From Hyaloscypha bicolor E (Eukaryota > Ascomycota > Leotiomycetes > Helotiales > Hyaloscyphaceae): a stretch of 64,000 bases of DNA. A program made the translations under genes and the position numbers. Of this stretch, positions 31,701 through 43,078 are shown in pieces; the stretch's first letter is position 1; each line of letters starts with the position of its first letter. The stretch is taken from positions 66,688-130,687 of the forward strand of contig NW_020194659.1 in assembly GCF_002865645.1 (NCBI RefSeq), written 5' to 3'. Below the pieces are notes generated by a model that saw only the letters and a list, made by a program, of their open reading frames with translations, was not told the DNA's origin and searched no databases.

Positions 31701-34635
31701 GTGATGAATGCTCTGAGCGAGAGGAACATGCTGCCTCCAAATTCCCCAGTGCGACCCGTCCAGCACCGCCACCCCCAACAGAGCAGACGGACTCGACACC
31801 GGAAGCCCAATCCAAACCCGAATACAGTCCTCTGCCTTCTCCACATTTTCCCGGCGATATTCCACAGCGAGAGAGTTCGAATCGCCACCAACTGCCTCCC
31901 CTATCCACGAGTGGTAGCTTTGCCCAGGAATTTTCGGATTCTTCGCCTGGCTTTGCTAATATCCACATGCCACTCTGGCCAAATTACTCACCTCCTCCCC
32001 CACTTCATCAACCTGGCGAATCCTCTCCTGCCCTGTCGTCGGGTCGATCACCACCGCCTGCAAGTCTCTACAACAGACGACCACCCTCAAGTTTGTACCA
32101 ATCTAGCCAAAATGGTGCTCGTAATCCCGAGTCAAGACGCGCAAGTGATGATGTATACTCTCCGCGAGCGTCTTCGTCGACTCCCAGATCCAGCACACAA
32201 ATATCTTTAGAGGAGTCTTCCGCTGACCAATCATTGAAATCAAAGAGCACGACAGCCACTTTGGCAGGCGACGAAAAGGAACAAAAGCGTCTCTTCCAGC
32301 GCCGAATGGTGATCAAAGAGTTGATTGATACCGAAGCAGTCTATCTGAAGGACATGAATGTCGTTGAGGAAATCTACAAAGGCACTGCCGAGGCGTGCCC
32401 TAAGCTGGATACCGGCGACATCAAAGTGATCTTCAGAAACACCGATGAGATTGTTGCATTCACAACGATGTTCTCTGATGAATTAAAGTCTGCCGGATCA
32501 AGTGTGTACTCATCCAGATCCCCGAAGCCGAGCAAAGCTGTTGCATCCCCCTCCGCAGACGACAGATCCTCGATCGCAGCCACACTAGCGGAGGAAACCG
32601 ATGAGCAAAAGGATCGAAAGACATTCATAGGAGCAAACTTTGGCAAGCATTTAAAAAGAATGCAGATCATCTACACCGATTTCTTGAAGAACAGCGAGAT
32701 CGCAAGCTCAAGATTAGGCATTCTCCAGACCGATAACGCTGTGAAGGTCTGGCTGGGCGAGTGTAACCTGGTCGCCAAGGATCTTACCCAAGCTTGGGAT
32801 CTCGATGCATTGCTGGTTAAGCCGGTGCAGCGCATCACTCGGTACCAACTCCTCCTCGCCCAAATTAAGCAGAATACCCCCGCCGACCACCCTGACTACG
32901 AAGCTCTGGCTCTTTCCCTGCAAGAAATAGGAAACTTGCTGCAGAACATTGATGATCTGAAGAAGCGAATCCACATGGTGGGAAAGATTGTCGGCCGCAA
33001 GCGCAAGGAGTCGGATGTTCGGACCGGTTTGGCTAAGGCCTTTGGCCGGGCTCGTGAAGCAAAGGTCCAGGCGAATCCCAACCGACCTCGCGATGACGAG
33101 GTGTACGTGAAACTGCACGAGAAGTTCGGTGACGATTACCTTCGCCTGCAAGTCGTTCTTCGAGATGTGGAGTTCTACACCCGTCAGGTGACGACATGGA
33201 CCAACGACTTCCTTCGATATCTCTCGTCAATGGAACTCATCATGCGGATGACCGCAAGTCCGTATCCTGAGCTCGAGAGCAAATGGGCTCGATTCAATAT
33301 GTCAATGAGAGATATGGGCACCATTGCGTTGGAAGATCATGTAGGTATTCTTGAAGTGCTCGTATTTCATTCGCTGATATATTTAGATCCTCCACGTTCG
33401 GAAAAAGGTCATCGAGCCATTCGAATCAGTTATCCAAGCTTACGGCCCCCCTGGCCTGGCAATGAAGAAGCGGGCCAAACGCCGCCTCGACTTCGAGAGA
33501 GCTCTCACGCTCAAGTCGCAAGGCAAGAAGATTGACGAGAAGTTGACCGATCAGGTCACTCAATATGAAGCTCTGAATGAGACACTCAAGCTGGAGTTAC
33601 CGAAGCTGTCAGCTTTGACTGTTAGTCTTGGCAAAACTTGCCTGATCCAACTCGTCCAAATCCAGACCGAGTGGTATCACATCTGGCAAGGAAAAGTTGG
33701 AGCTGTGTTGGAGAAGGACCAAATGCCCAAAAGCATCACAGACATTGTCGAGATGCACTTTCGGGAGTTCAAGTACGTCGAGGCAAGTGTCCAAACGCTA
33801 GGAATTGTCAGTGGCTATTTTGAGAGCTTATCGAAGACCCGAGGATCTCAATCAACCCAGGATGATGAGTCTGCTCGCCCTTCGTTGAGCGCCACAAGCC
33901 GGTCACGAATTCGAGGACATTCGGTCAACAGCGACAAATCTCCCAGTCTCCCGACTCCGGACTTTGCGAAGCGATCCAGCGGCCAATTCACCTTCTCGCC
34001 TCTCGTCTCCAATTCCCCAGGCCTGCCACAGCTTGCTTACCAGACTCCTTTCTCGAATGGTCACTCCCGCGGTGGATCTGGTTCTCCTGCTACTCCCGAT
34101 GGCTTCATCTCTCGACAACATTCAAATCTTCCAAGACCAAGCACTGGACGAAGCTTTACTTCTGACGGCGGCATGCGGGCTGTCAATGATTACAACACTC
34201 AAGTTCGTCGCGAATCCGGGTCTGGCTCAGCATACAATCACCATGTCGATGGACCTCACACTGGGCGCCCGTACTCGGGTATCTTCCATTCGGCTCTGCC
34301 TGATGGTCCAGAGGAGAGCCAACGATCATCACGAACTTCTTCAAGAGACAGGAATATATCTGGCGGTTACAACGTACTCTACCTGGCGGCAAGCTTGTTC
34401 GAGTTCAATATTAGTGCAACGAAATCAGAGGCCGGTTACCCTTACCTGACATATCAGGCTGGTGAGGTTTGTTCTGTCCCGTTCCCTCTTCTTTGGTCCG
34501 AACTAACAGACGAAATAGATCTTCGATGTCATCGGCGAGAAAGGCGAGCTCTGGCTTGCAAAGAACCAAGACGATCCTTCTGACCAAGTCGGCTGGATCT
34601 GGAGTAAACACTTTGCGCGTTTGGCGACCGACTGA
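28727..34635 (+). CDS. Rho guanine nucleotide exchange factor with DH, BAR and SH3 domains (Tuba/DNMBP-like)
   Basis: Exons 28727-33340, 33387-34466 and 34519-34635 encode 1,936 residues; introns are 46 and 52 nt. Roughly the first 1,150 residues are Ser/Pro/Gln-rich and probably disordered, with one Ala/Glu/Arg coiled-coil-like segment near residues 590-650. A DH (RhoGEF) domain follows at about 1190-1410: RRMVIKELIDTEAVYLKDM, the bulky insertion SPSADDRSS, and the signature DALLVKPVQRITRYQLLL. Next is a BAR-type membrane-curving region at about 1420-1690 (KWARFNMSMRDM, KKRAKRRLDFERALTLKSQ, QTEWYHIW). An SH3 domain closes the protein (LAASLFEFNIS, GELWLAKNQ, GWIWSKHFARL); its last exon is created by splicing. 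DH-BAR-SH3 order matches dynamin-binding-protein-like GEFs, which activate Cdc42/Rho-type GTPases at curved membranes. Expected role: polarity, septation or endocytosis; the target GTPase is not evident. Confidence 0.92.
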
Positions 34636-35949
34636 AGCACCATCGCGAGATGTTCTTCATCGTGTATAATGGCGTTTTACGAACGGAATGGGATTTCACG
34701 GCGGGGAGTTTAGTAACAATAATACGGTACGGCAACGAGTGCGCGCCTGGTGCGCTCGGATCTGATACAGCTACCTATACAAGGGAAAGATGGCAGGTGG
34801 CGTTTTACGGGTTATTTCACGTTCTTCAGCATCTCGTGGGCATGAACTCGGCGAATGGGCAAGCGACCAACTACATTGTTTGAGTTTATCTTTCTTTCTT
34901 TCGGAGGTTCGATTTCATGCTTGGGAGAGGCATATGTCTGTGTATTAAGGGGTGGGGAAACAATGCGGCGATGAATGAATGGGGTGTATTTACAGGACGA
35001 TGGACGATGGGATGAATCTGCTTATGGCGGCTGGTAGATCACGGTCACATCGAACGGCGGACTGTTCTGTTCGTTTGGGTGGGATTTCCACCTACACTAC
35101 AATATGATTCGCAGGATACATGACAACGTTGGGTTTTTATACCTGGCAGAGGTTAGGGTTTCACCTAGCTAGAGGTCATGAATACTGCGAGAGGGAGCAA
35201 CATGCTTGTATGCAGAATAGAGCATATAGATGCAGATCAATCAAAAGTGTCTGATTACTGAAATTCTGTTCCCCTCTGGCTTCAATGTGGCATGAATCGT
35301 GATTGCTGTCTCGCACCCTTGCTTTCGTTGAGGAGTGACTTCTTGCTGGGCACGTGACGCATTAACGAACTTCATGTGAAGATTTAATTTCCCAGGCAGA
35401 ATCCACAGGCTCAGGACTCTCCGTCTGATTGATGTATCAATACATGGCATTTTGACTAGAACTCAGTAAACCGTGTCCTTTATTGGCAGATTCCCAGCAC
35501 AGACACTCTCAAGTAAGTGCCCTTTTCTCTTCCCCCATCGTTCTCTTGCTCCGCCTCTTCCCCCTCCTGCTTCTCTCTCAATTTAACTTTCCGCTAACTT
35601 TCCTGGCCCCGATTCCGGCTACTCTTCCTTAAATTGCGCTTCTCTTCTCTCCCCGGAAAACACGGCCCTCCAGACATGAAGGAGCTTGACCTGCGTTATG
35701 GCCATGGCCACGCAACGGTTTTTTCCATAGCATGCATGGAAGTCTCTTGCTTCTCCATGCTCCTTGATCCTTTCTCCACACAGGGGTCTTCGGATGGAGA
35801 GATCGGACGCGAGAGAAGGAGGAGGCACGAAATCGACGCTAGACAAAAGCGGCTCCCTCTCGAGTTTTGTTTTGCCATGTTAAAAATCTCCAGCGCGGTG
35901 GATTAGTTAACACCAGATACAGATCTCCACGAGAGACAATTATTTCACT
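34636..35949. other. Convergent intergenic region
   Basis: The Rho GEF gene and the Zn2Cys6 gene end toward each other across this stretch. Frames on both strands are short and unremarkable; I see no gene or structured repeat. Confidence 0.5.
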
Positions 35950-38652
35950 TCATCGATGCCCCATGCCCCCTCCCATGCCCATGCCCTGGCCCAAGCCAGA
36001 TCCCTTCCGCGGCGCAAACGGCGTGTCAATCCCGCCCCAATGCGTATACGCCGTCGTCGGCGGCACCGGCGCCAGCAAGTCCTCGCCATCGCCCACTCCA
36101 GGGAGGTAATTAACCTGGTTCCCACCCAGCGTCATGGGTACAGGTCCTCCAAAGTCTTCACTGCCTCCAATGATCCCCTCTACGCCTCCTCCGCCACTGC
36201 CAAATAGCCCACCCGCCCTATCTCCGCTCAATAACCCGCTCACTCGCCCACTCACTTCGTTCGGGCCACCTAATCCAGCACTGCTGGCGAAATTGTCGAC
36301 GCCGAAGAAACCCTTCAGGTCCCAGGGCAGGTCGACGGGTTCTTTCTGGAACCAAGTGTTTACTGCGGTTTGGACGTTTGGTTGGGCCGGGTTGTTTTGG
36401 GATTGCGGGGGCCCATAGTCGAAAGAAAACAAGCCCTGTTGATGTTCCATGTATCGTCTAAACTCCTCGTTTCGATCTTCTCCTTCGCCTCCTTGGCCCT
36501 GCGAAGCCGAGTTCGGGACGTCGAAGATTCCGACGATTTTCGCGAGTTGGAGCGCAACTTGGGTGAGGATTGTGAAGGTGGGGCAGAGCTTGATGGGTTG
36601 TAGTGCGGACATCAGGTCGCGCACTGCTTGTTTCCTAGCACAGTCTTCAGGCGTGTCTAATTCGTCCCACGGGCGGGCGAGGAAGTCGAATGCGAGGATG
36701 AAGACTGAGTGGTAGATGTAGTAGGCGTCTACCCATTGGACGCCGTCGAACATGTCGTTTACGAGAAGTTGGTGCAGGAGCACTGCTGATTTGCGGGAGT
36801 AGGTTCCGCAACTGTGTGAGAGGTTCAATTCTTCGGTTTCGAGGTCTTGTGAGCGCACGTGGCGGCCTAGTTTGCGGGCTAACTGGACGCCGACTTTGCG
36901 CAGGATGAAGGGACGCGTGACGAGCGATTGGATGTGGTGGTATTGGATATGGAGGAGAATTACTGCTCTCCTGTGTTGTGGAGATGAGGAGGGAAATTCG
37001 AGACGTAATGGAGGAGGGAGGCTATTATGCCAAGAGTCGAGGTCGAGAAGAAACTGGATGGCGACACCGACTTTAGGATATTCGCCTTGCTGCGTCGTGG
37101 AGGTGGGTGAAGCGTAGATTTTGCGTCGCACAGACGAGAGCAGTTTTGACAGCCGGACGGAATACTCGATATAGGATGTTGGGACGGACATCCCGCCGTC
37201 GAGCATTATTTCATCCGGGAAGGTAACGTTGACTTCCATGTCGTCGATTGCGCAAGGCCGGCCGAGGATGGCGCATTGTAGTTGTTCGAAGGTGTACGCC
37301 GTCCACCAGACTCTCTTGCGGACTTCGCGCTCCATGGAGTCGAAGCCCCCGGATGTGCCTTCGCGGTGCATTCCTAAGGCCATAGCCATTCTGGATGCGC
37401 AGCCTAATAACATGAACGCGCTGTTGCGCTCGGTGCAGTTGTGTTGATAGAGTTGGAGAAGCAAAAGAGCTTGCACGTTGATGAGGGTTGTTGCGCTGAT
37501 TAGCTGGTGCATCCGGGCTTGCACGAGGTCAAGGTAGTGCCGCTGTATCTGCGCAGATTGTCTCGTGTCTCTGTCCTCCAAGGCTTGGGCACCGAATACA
37601 AGCAGCATAAAGATGGTGCAGATCCAGCCGGGCTCGACGTCGCGCATCAGGATGTGCGGCTGCAGCCACATGGTTTCATAACGTGACTGGAAGGTCGGCC
37701 GATGGAAGAGGGGGTAGTTGGCGTGGACATGCTCGAAGTAGGCGGAGATGAAGGTGTCGGTTACTTCTTTGTTTGGCAGGAGGGAGAGGACGGTGATTTT
37801 CTTGAGCCGGCTGTTGAGGGATGTGCTATCTACTGAGCCGGGAAAGAGAGATGGTGCTCGAGGTCTTGGGGCTCTTACTGGACGCATCGGATCGCTCATT
37901 CTCATGTCGATGTTGTCTTCAGAAGAATCCTCGCTTTCTTCTTTGACGATGGGCTCAAGCGCTTTGCTCCAGTTTGAACCAGCGAAGTCGGCTGAGATCT
38001 TGGACCGTTCATCGTCAGGTTGGACAGATTTCAAAGCTGCGTTGAATTCAGCAACCATGTTCCTGACAGTAAGAACAAAGCCAAAAGAGCTTGATGGGCC
38101 AATGTAATGGGATGGTCCTTGCGGCATGGGGACGAGCTTCTCTTCCACCACGCTCTGCTTCCTCGATGATGAGCTTCCAGGAGAGCCTTCCGGTTCTTTT
38201 GATGTCATTGAAGGGCTTCCCCCACTTCCTTGCGAGTGCTGAGGAGACGTTACAGTTGGTTTAGGCGGTTGACTGAAGACCTCTTCGGCAACAGTCTGCT
38301 CATCGAAGGTGGGCAGGGCAATGTCATGTTCTTCGGCGATTGCGTAGAGAGTTTGGAGATCATTAGTATCTTTGTGAGGATACAATCCCTTGATCAAAGC
38401 ATCGAGAACTCGATACCGGACGCTGAGTGTCTCCACACTTCCATAGATTCGGGTCTTTCGAGGCAAGGTGGACTCGCAGTTGACGCCAGCCTCCAGGCAG
38501 CTCTGGCACGCCTCGTGGGCATCGGTGCCGCTGGAGCGAGAGCATCGTATCCTCCTCTTCTTACAGCGATCGCAGCTCACCAGCGCTCTCCTTCGTAAGT
38601 GGTCCGGGATGCGGGCCTTGCCGGTCTTCTTGCCTTTCCCCGTGAGATCCAT
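35950..38652 (-). CDS. Zn2Cys6 fungal transcription factor, 900 residues, intronless
   Basis: A single uninterrupted frame. The binuclear zinc cluster lies near the N-terminus: CDRC at 27-30, Cys 37, CQSC at 49-52 and Cys 59 (spacing 2-6-11-2-6), with the basic stretch KKRRIR between. The spacing between the third and fourth Cys is longer than the common 5-9. A conserved-looking linker follows (RIYGSVETLSVRYRVLDALI). The middle homology region (Fungal_trans, PF04082-like) covers about residues 300-560: FISAYFEHVHANYPLFHRPT, ALGMHREGTSGGFDSMEREV, RKRVWWTAYTFEQLQCAILG. The last 150 residues are Gly/Pro/Met-rich, perhaps an activation domain. It would bind DNA in the nucleus as a pathway regulator; the target genes are unknown and its neighbours give no hint. 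The intronless structure in an intron-rich neighbourhood is notable but not rare for this family. Confidence 0.92.
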   Translation of the reverse strand: MDLTGKGKKTGKARIPDHLRRRALVSCDRCKKRRIRCSRSSGTDAHEACQSCLEAGVNCESTLPRKTRIYGSVETLSVRYRVLDALIKGLYPHKDTNDLQTLYAIAEEHDIALPTFDEQTVAEEVFSQPPKPTVTSPQHSQGSGGSPSMTSKEPEGSPGSSSSRKQSVVEEKLVPMPQGPSHYIGPSSSFGFVLTVRNMVAEFNAALKSVQPDDERSKISADFAGSNWSKALEPIVKEESEDSSEDNIDMRMSDPMRPVRAPRPRAPSLFPGSVDSTSLNSRLKKITVLSLLPNKEVTDTFISAYFEHVHANYPLFHRPTFQSRYETMWLQPHILMRDVEPGWICTIFMLLVFGAQALEDRDTRQSAQIQRHYLDLVQARMHQLISATTLINVQALLLLQLYQHNCTERNSAFMLLGCASRMAMALGMHREGTSGGFDSMEREVRKRVWWTAYTFEQLQCAILGRPCAIDDMEVNVTFPDEIMLDGGMSVPTSYIEYSVRLSKLLSSVRRKIYASPTSTTQQGEYPKVGVAIQFLLDLDSWHNSLPPPLRLEFPSSSPQHRRAVILLHIQYHHIQSLVTRPFILRKVGVQLARKLGRHVRSQDLETEELNLSHSCGTYSRKSAVLLHQLLVNDMFDGVQWVDAYYIYHSVFILAFDFLARPWDELDTPEDCARKQAVRDLMSALQPIKLCPTFTILTQVALQLAKIVGIFDVPNSASQGQGGEGEDRNEEFRRYMEHQQGLFSFDYGPPQSQNNPAQPNVQTAVNTWFQKEPVDLPWDLKGFFGVDNFASSAGLGGPNEVSGRVSGLLSGDRAGGLFGSGGGGVEGIIGGSEDFGGPVPMTLGGNQVNYLPGVGDGEDLLAPVPPTTAYTHWGGIDTPFAPRKGSGLGQGMGMGGGMGHR

Positions 38653-39050
38653 CGTTTGGTGGATGTCAGCGCCACACGGTTAATTGCCGAATGTACCGAG
38701 AGCGCGGACCTGGGAACCTGTCTCGCGCGGGAGTCGTACAGACGGGATCCTCATGAATCGCGATTGGGGATTGTTTTGTGTCTGGCTGCAGCCAACAGCC
38801 TCCGTTGAGGTCGAGATGTCGTTGGAATGTTCCTTTTGTGGGTGTGGGGAAGGGGAGGTGGAAGGGGGAAATGCGAGGCAACGCTAAGCTTTTCTCGGGA
38901 GCCGCCCGACCGACCGATGTTCAGGGCTGCAGCAGCCCATTCAGGGCTGGTGATGGTCTGAGAAGTGCCCTGCCAGGCGTGGACAAGGCTGGGCAAACTG
39001 GCAAGGGTCGGCAGGATGGACGATTTGCGGCGATTCGCAGCGAGAAGTGA

Positions 39051-39097
39051 GTGGTGGAGGAGGAGGAGGAGGTGTGGTGGTGGTGGTGGTGGTGGTT
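39051..39097 (+). repeat. GGA/GTG trinucleotide repeat
   Basis: A run of GGA triplets followed by about eight GTG-type triplets; simple repeat. Confidence 0.85.
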
Positions 39098-39167
39098 TCT
39101 TCTGGTTGATGCTGAAGAAGCGCTGACGAATGCGGGAGCACGGAAGCAGGGGAGCATAGGAAACATA

Positions 39168-39264
39168 AGAACATGGGAACAGGGAGCAAACGGAGTAAGA
39201 ACATGGGAGGGAGCATGGGAGTATGGGAGCATGGGAGCATGGGAACACGGGAACACGGGAACAC
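39168..39264 (+). repeat. Decamer minisatellite (GGGAGCAT/GGGAACAC)
   Basis: About nine head-to-tail units of roughly 8-10 bp of ATGGGAGC and ACGGGAAC type. Confidence 0.8.
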
Positions 39265-39381
39265 GATATTGCACGGGCCACGGACGTTACACACGACACC
39301 ACACGGCAATTGTGGGCTGGCGATTGGCTCAGAGGGGGAGTGCCGTGGCCTGGGGCTGGAACAGTGGAGGGAGCAAGCAGG

Positions 39382-39444
39382 GAGTGAAGTGTGAAGTGTA
39401 AAGTGTGGAGTGTGAAGCGTGAGGTGTGAAGTGTGAGGTGTGAA
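39382..39444 (+). repeat. GTGAAGT-type heptamer repeat
   Basis: About eight imperfect units of GTGAAGT, GTGTAAA and GTGAGGT type. Confidence 0.8.
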
Positions 39445-40051
39445 GAGCGTGCGGATGAGAAGTGTGGTTGTTTAGCGCCTCAGCAGGCGTACCTAGTCGG
39501 TCCGCAATCCGCATCTCAGAGCGCAACAAGCCAGTGCTAATTCTGGCCATTGCTCTGGCCTGGCCTGCGCCGCCAAGAGCCCAAGAGCGCAAGGCCTGCG
39601 CTTGGCAGGTGATCTGAGCCGGTGTTTTGAAGTAGAACTCGACTTTGCATTGAGAAGAACAGGCTCTCGGCATCGAGCCACCATGGCGGCTATGCTAGCC
39701 ATGGCATGCTATGCCATACCACCTTTCCGCACTCACCTTTGCTTCTGCTGTCAACCGGCCAATGATAAATCCCGCAGCCCCCAATCCAATCCCATGTTCA
39801 GCCCCCAACTACACCAGGCCCAACGGGTGGTGATCCCCAGCATGCCATCAATGTCGTTATCCGCCTCCGCTCGTCTCCAGGGACACGCTGCTGGGCCTAG
39901 GCCAGGGCCTACTGGACGCGCGGGAAACGTGCGGCGTGGGTTCGCGACCCCCTTTTCTGGGTTTCCATCCCTTCCCTCATCCCTCGCAGTCGCATCTGAG
40001 ATTTGCATCCCGAGATTCCAGCATCATGCTGTGAAGGAACGCAGGCCGGCC

Positions 40052-40088
40052 CCTGCTCTGCCCTGCTCTGCTCTGCCCTGCCCTGCTT
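40052..40088 (+). repeat. CTGCC/CTGCT pentamer repeat
   Basis: Seven or so pentamers alternating CTGCC and CTGCT or CTGCT with TCTGC phase; simple repeat. Confidence 0.75.
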
Positions 40089-40738
40089 TGTCCGGAACCC
40101 GGCACTCGGGCGCTCCAACCAGGCCCTCTTTTCTGGCTATTCCACCACTCTCCACCTCTACTCCTCAAACCAGTGAACTACAGTCTACAGATGCCACAGA
40201 TACCACAGCTAGAGTACCACAGGTGCCACAGAGGGACCACAGCCTCCACCACCAGCGCACCTCCAAGCCGTCCGGGCCGCACTAACAGCCAGTGATGGGG
40301 AAAGGCCGCACTGGGACGGCGGGATTTCCCAGTTGACTGTGCATTGGCCAAGAGACAGAGCAGCCTCGATTGGACGCCCACGTCGCCCAGAGCTCCGTCG
40401 GCTTGGAACGTGTTATCGCACTTGGGCGTGGCGTTGAGCAGAGTCAAACCAAAACTCAGCTGGAGCGTGTGGCGTTCCTACCGCCAGCTCCCCATCAACT
40501 CTACCCCAGTAGCATCCCAGTCCTTCGCCCAGAAATCCAAGAAGCTGCCCCCTTCTTTCACTAGGCCGCAACATTTTGAGTGCCCCATTTCCACATATCA
40601 AATGCTATTAAGCTCTGCCTCCCCTCTCTCTGCCGGCCGGCCCTAGGGCTGGAGTCTCCCTCTCTCGCCTCTCTCGTCCTCCTCTGCTTTCTTGCGCAAA
40701 GAGCGAAGCGAGCGAGCGACTGCAACCTCCCCCCAGCG

Positions 40739-42477
40739 ATGGATCGCGACCGCGTGGAGGAAGGCTTCGCAGGCGCGAACATGTCTTCCTCGACCTACGT
40801 GGGCAGCAGCGACGGCGCTCTCTCGAAGCAGATGTCACAGATGTCGCAGACGCAGATTGAGAAACGGGGCTCATCCAACTCTTCGGGATCGCTCGACGCT
40901 CACACTCGTCCCATCAAGCTGGATTCCAAGGGCCTGCCTCTCGTGCCCCAACCCAGTCGCTTCACCGACGACCCACTGGTCAGTTCTACGCGCCCCTGCA
41001 TCCGTCCATCCATCCCTAGATATTTATTGACCGCACGCAGAACTGGTCGCCGTGGTTGAAATGGGCAGTCCTTATCCAGGTCGGCTTCATGGCCTTCCTG
41101 GGCCCGTACAACGCAGCGCTCATCAACCCGTCGCTCGTCCTGCTCAGCAAGGGCATCGGCGTCGACTCCAAGACAGCCGCCTACACGACGACCACGGGAA
41201 TCATCCTGGGCGGGATTTCGCCGTTCCTCTGGACACCCCTGACCAATTATTATGGCAGGCGGCCAATCACGCTATGTGCCATTCTGCTCACCATCCTGGG
41301 CGGTGTCGGCTCAGGGGTATCCCCAGATTTCAGCGCCTTGCTCGGGACGAGAGCGTTATGTGGGTTCGGCTTCGGGGGCATGATGTCAGTCGGCACGGCG
41401 TGTTTGAATGATATGTTCTTCCTGCATGAACGAGGAGCGAAGACGGGAGTTTACTCAATATTCGTCACGAACGGTGCTCATGTTGCAGCGCTCAGTAAGT
41501 GCTCCGGAGACCTGGTTCTGTGCCTCGCTGTTGCAGATCACCGTTAAATGTAGAGCTTCATCTAACATCGCACAGTCGGCGGCTTCCTAGGCCAGGCAGA
41601 AGGATGGAGATGGGACTACTGGCTCGGCGCAATCAGCACCTCGCTCTCCTTCGCCGTCGCACTCTTCCTCTTCCCTGAAACCCTCTTCTCTCGAGATCCC
41701 ATCTTCCTCTCCACCCGCACACGGACACGAACGTACTTCCAACTCCTTTTCGACTTCAAAGGCAACATGATCCCCGGTCGTCGTCTGCATGCTAGCGACT
41801 TCCTCCAATCTTTCAAAATGCTGAAGTATCCATCAATATTATTTCCAGTTTGGTATTACGCCTGGGGCTGGACATTCATTAACGTCATGCCCGCCATCAC
41901 TCTCGCTACCATCTATTCTCACTTCTTCAATCTGAAGGCAGGACCCATTGGCGCGTGTCTCGGAATCTCGTTAATGATCGGCTCGTTCCTGGGCGAGTTC
42001 TTCGCAGGCAAAGCCTCCGACCTCCTCATGACCTACCTCGCCAAACGTCATGGCGGGAAGCGAAAACCTGAACACAGATTATACCTCTGTACACTCAGTG
42101 CGCTGTTCATGCCCGCAGGCCTAATAATCTTCGGCAGCACAGTCTCCTCGCAACCCTCGTACCTCATCCCACTCATCGGGCTGGGCGTTGGCGTCTTTGG
42201 TCTCCAGATCGCTAGCACGACGCTCTATGCTTACGTCTCTGACTGCTACAAGCCACAGACTCCTGAAAGCGGCGTGCTGTTTAACCTGAGTCGTGGCCTG
42301 TCTTTCATAGTCGGATACTTTGCTCTCCCGTTCGCCGGGGCGGTGGGGTACTTTTGGGCTTGGTTTACCTTCGCCGCCGTCCTCTTCGTGTCGTTCTTTC
42401 CCATAGTATCGCTAATGGTCTGGGGTGAAAAATGGAGGCGAAAACTCGGAGAGCCTAATTTCCACAGATATCTCTGA
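40739..42477 (+). CDS. MFS transporter, DHA1/HOL1-like
   Basis: Exons 40739-40978, 41041-41494 and 41576-42477 (introns 62 and 81 nt) encode 531 residues. An 80-residue Ser-rich cytosolic N-terminus precedes two bundles of hydrophobic helices typical of the major facilitator superfamily. Landmarks are WLKWAVLIQVGFMAFLGPYN, the loop motif NYYGRRPITL (G-x-x-x-D/R-x-x-G-R-R class), CGFGFGGMMSVGTACLNDMF and GGFLGQAEGWRWDYWLGA, a central cytosolic loop RDPIFLSTRTRTRTYF, then six more helices ending WAWFTFAAVLFVSFFPIVSL. The overall pattern matches fungal drug:proton antiporters and HOL1-like polyamine/cation carriers. It should sit in the plasma membrane. The substrate cannot be told, and no biosynthetic or detoxification neighbours support a specific drug role. 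Confidence 0.92.
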
Positions 42478-43078
42478 GGCGGTGTTTGATTATGTTGTCC
42501 CGGTCTATGGTGGGAATGGAGCGTGGAGTTTTGGGGTGGGTCATCATCTTGGATTGGAGTTTGTTGCTGTACATATATATACCCCAGTTGTCTCTCGGTG
42601 CCAATGCATGGAGAGCTGCATTGGAGGACAGAGTTGTCTGTCAAGATGGAAGATTCAGAAGTCTGGCTGGCTACTAGGGATGTGTGATACTTGTACAAGT
42701 TGGCGGCCTCCCGATTGTACTTAAACGAAAAACAAAGTAATGCCGATCGAATAAACCTTATCCAGCGGTCTTGAACTTTCCAACATCTAATATCTCATTG
42801 ATTCTCGCATAAGTATGCTTTGCTTCCTTTGTTCTCATCGGGTCAGAATTGCCTCCTGAGGGCCCGCCTCAGTGTGGGCGATGAGACATGGCTTTCCGGA
42901 CCCTAGCTGATTGGAATGGACGCTCAAAGGCCAGCTTGGCATAGAACGCTAAGGCGGGGTAAGTACCAAAGGGCATCTGAGACATGTCTTACTTCGACCT
43001 AAACACTGAGTACTTAAGAATGGTCATCCTCTGGTATGCCCACACCACCTCGGCGCCTGATTTGAAGCTCCCTTCGTC
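42478..43078. other. Intergenic, MFS 3' flank and promoter of the next gene
   Basis: No gene motif seen. A possible TATA-like element TACTTAAGAA lies at about 43011-43020, some 60 bp upstream of the next ATG. Confidence 0.4.

Larger units (their letters stand above)
38653..40738. other. Intergenic, rich in simple and short tandem repeats
   Basis: A 2-kb divergent upstream region between the Zn2Cys6 gene and the MFS gene. It contains at least four short tandem arrays listed separately. The open frames here follow those arrays and carry no family motif. Confidence 0.5.

Noticed and set aside
39602..40285. Plus-strand frame of 227 codons
   Set aside because: It runs through the CTGCC/CTGCT repeat, has no domain and lies in the repeat-rich promoter region.
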